Shown here piece after piece: positions 13,033-13,114 of a stretch of 13,114 bases of DNA. Location of the stretch: contig JAHRFX010000108.1 in NCBI GenBank assembly GCA_019084405.1, forward strand, positions 1-13,114, given 5' to 3'. The notes beneath the pieces are model-generated. The model saw nothing but the letters and a program-made list of their open reading frames with translations. It did no database searches and was not told where the DNA came from. This stretch comes from Methanobacterium sp. GTDB taxonomy: Archaea > Methanobacteriota > Methanobacteria > Methanobacteriales > Methanobacteriaceae. Numbering within the stretch: position 1 is the first letter of the stretch; every line of letters starts with the position of its first letter. Position numbers and translations under genes: made by a program.

Positions 13033-13114
13033 AGGCAGACCTATTGCAGAGGAACTCTACAATAAAAAGGATCCTGACACCATCAAAAAGTTCCTCAAAA
13101 AGCATTTAGACCCA
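13033..13114 (+). repeat. 82-bp direct repeat, copy 2, ending at the last base of the contig
   Basis: This copy is identical to 12775-12856 and encodes the same transposase segment, entered from DAK rather than DHTT. It extends exactly to the last base, so the true repeat could be longer. It is either a second insertion-sequence copy or an assembly overlap artefact. Confidence 0.95.

Larger units (their letters stand above)
12242..13114 (+). mobile_element. Insertion-sequence remnant at the right contig end
   Basis: The right 870 bp consist of a decayed transposase, about 85 bp of unassigned sequence and a second partial transposase copy that runs off the contig. The right terminal repeat is outside the window, so the ends and any target duplication cannot be defined. 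The left end probably lies between the FBP promoter (12146) and 12242. Contigs often break at multicopy insertion sequences, in line with this position. Confidence 0.65.

Noticed and set aside
1..13114. CRISPR arrays, tRNA or rRNA genes, prophage or defence genes
   Set aside because: I looked for spaced short repeats, tRNA-like GGTTCGA arms with matching acceptor stems, and known nuclease, helicase or toxin families, and found none. The repeats present are confined to the two contig ends.

Overview
The window looks like a complete short contig from a mesophilic methanogen of the order Methanobacteriales, close to Methanobacterium. The evidence is gene content: an HMf-type histone, RadB, an archaeal class V fructose-1,6-bisphosphate aldolase/phosphatase, ABCE1/Rli1, aEF1-beta, Pth2, an archaetidylinositol-phosphate-synthase-type enzyme and a probable methanofuran-pathway kinase. 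The DNA is visibly AT-rich, starts are often preceded by GGAGGTGAT-like ribosome sites, and promoters carry archaeal TATA boxes. The order YrdC - CDP-alcohol transferase and the nearby FBP aldolase/phosphatase agree with what I remember of Methanothermobacter thermautotrophicus (MTH1692, MTH1691, MTH1686). That comparison is from memory and was not checked.

Left part (1-3541). A Trm1-like methyltransferase gene is cut by the left edge. Convergent to it on the minus strand lie two blocks. One is ef1b followed at once by a TctA-family membrane transporter. The other is pth2, an mfnE-like kinase and a 53-residue zinc-ribbon protein (2285-2446) whose ATG directly follows the kinase stop codon. 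The first 73 bases are an exact reverse complement of 169-241, most simply a fold-back artefact at a contig end.

Middle (3542-8493). A histone gene and ABCE1 point right, each with its own upstream region. A fold-type-I PLP aminotransferase of unknown substrate and radB point left. The histone promoter region holds a perfect TGTCAC-AG-GTGACA palindrome. The region upstream of the aminotransferase holds a perfect AATAATGTA-GG-TACATTATT palindrome.

Right part (8638-12094). YrdC/Sua5 (minus) and a CDP-alcohol phosphatidyltransferase (plus) diverge from a 49-bp spacer with one central TATA-like tract and seem to be leaderless. The transferase is followed by a DUF357 protein and by a DUF434-type protein whose C-terminal part looks like a NYN/PIN-type nuclease. 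The FBP aldolase/phosphatase gene is convergent to these.

Right end (12242-13114). A decayed transposase of the methanogen ISM1-like type is interrupted by several one-base insertions and loses homology near 12947. It is followed by about 85 bp of other sequence, and then by an exact 82-bp copy of an internal piece of the transposase that runs to the last base.

The theme is core information processing (tRNA modification, peptidyl-tRNA rescue, elongation, ribosome recycling, recombination, chromatin) plus lipid, cofactor and sugar-phosphate metabolism. I see no defence system, CRISPR array, prophage, rRNA or tRNA gene. The least explained items are the DUF434/NYN-like protein with its DUF357 neighbour, the two palindromes, the shared leaderless promoter, the kinase/zinc-ribbon coupling and the rearranged contig ends.
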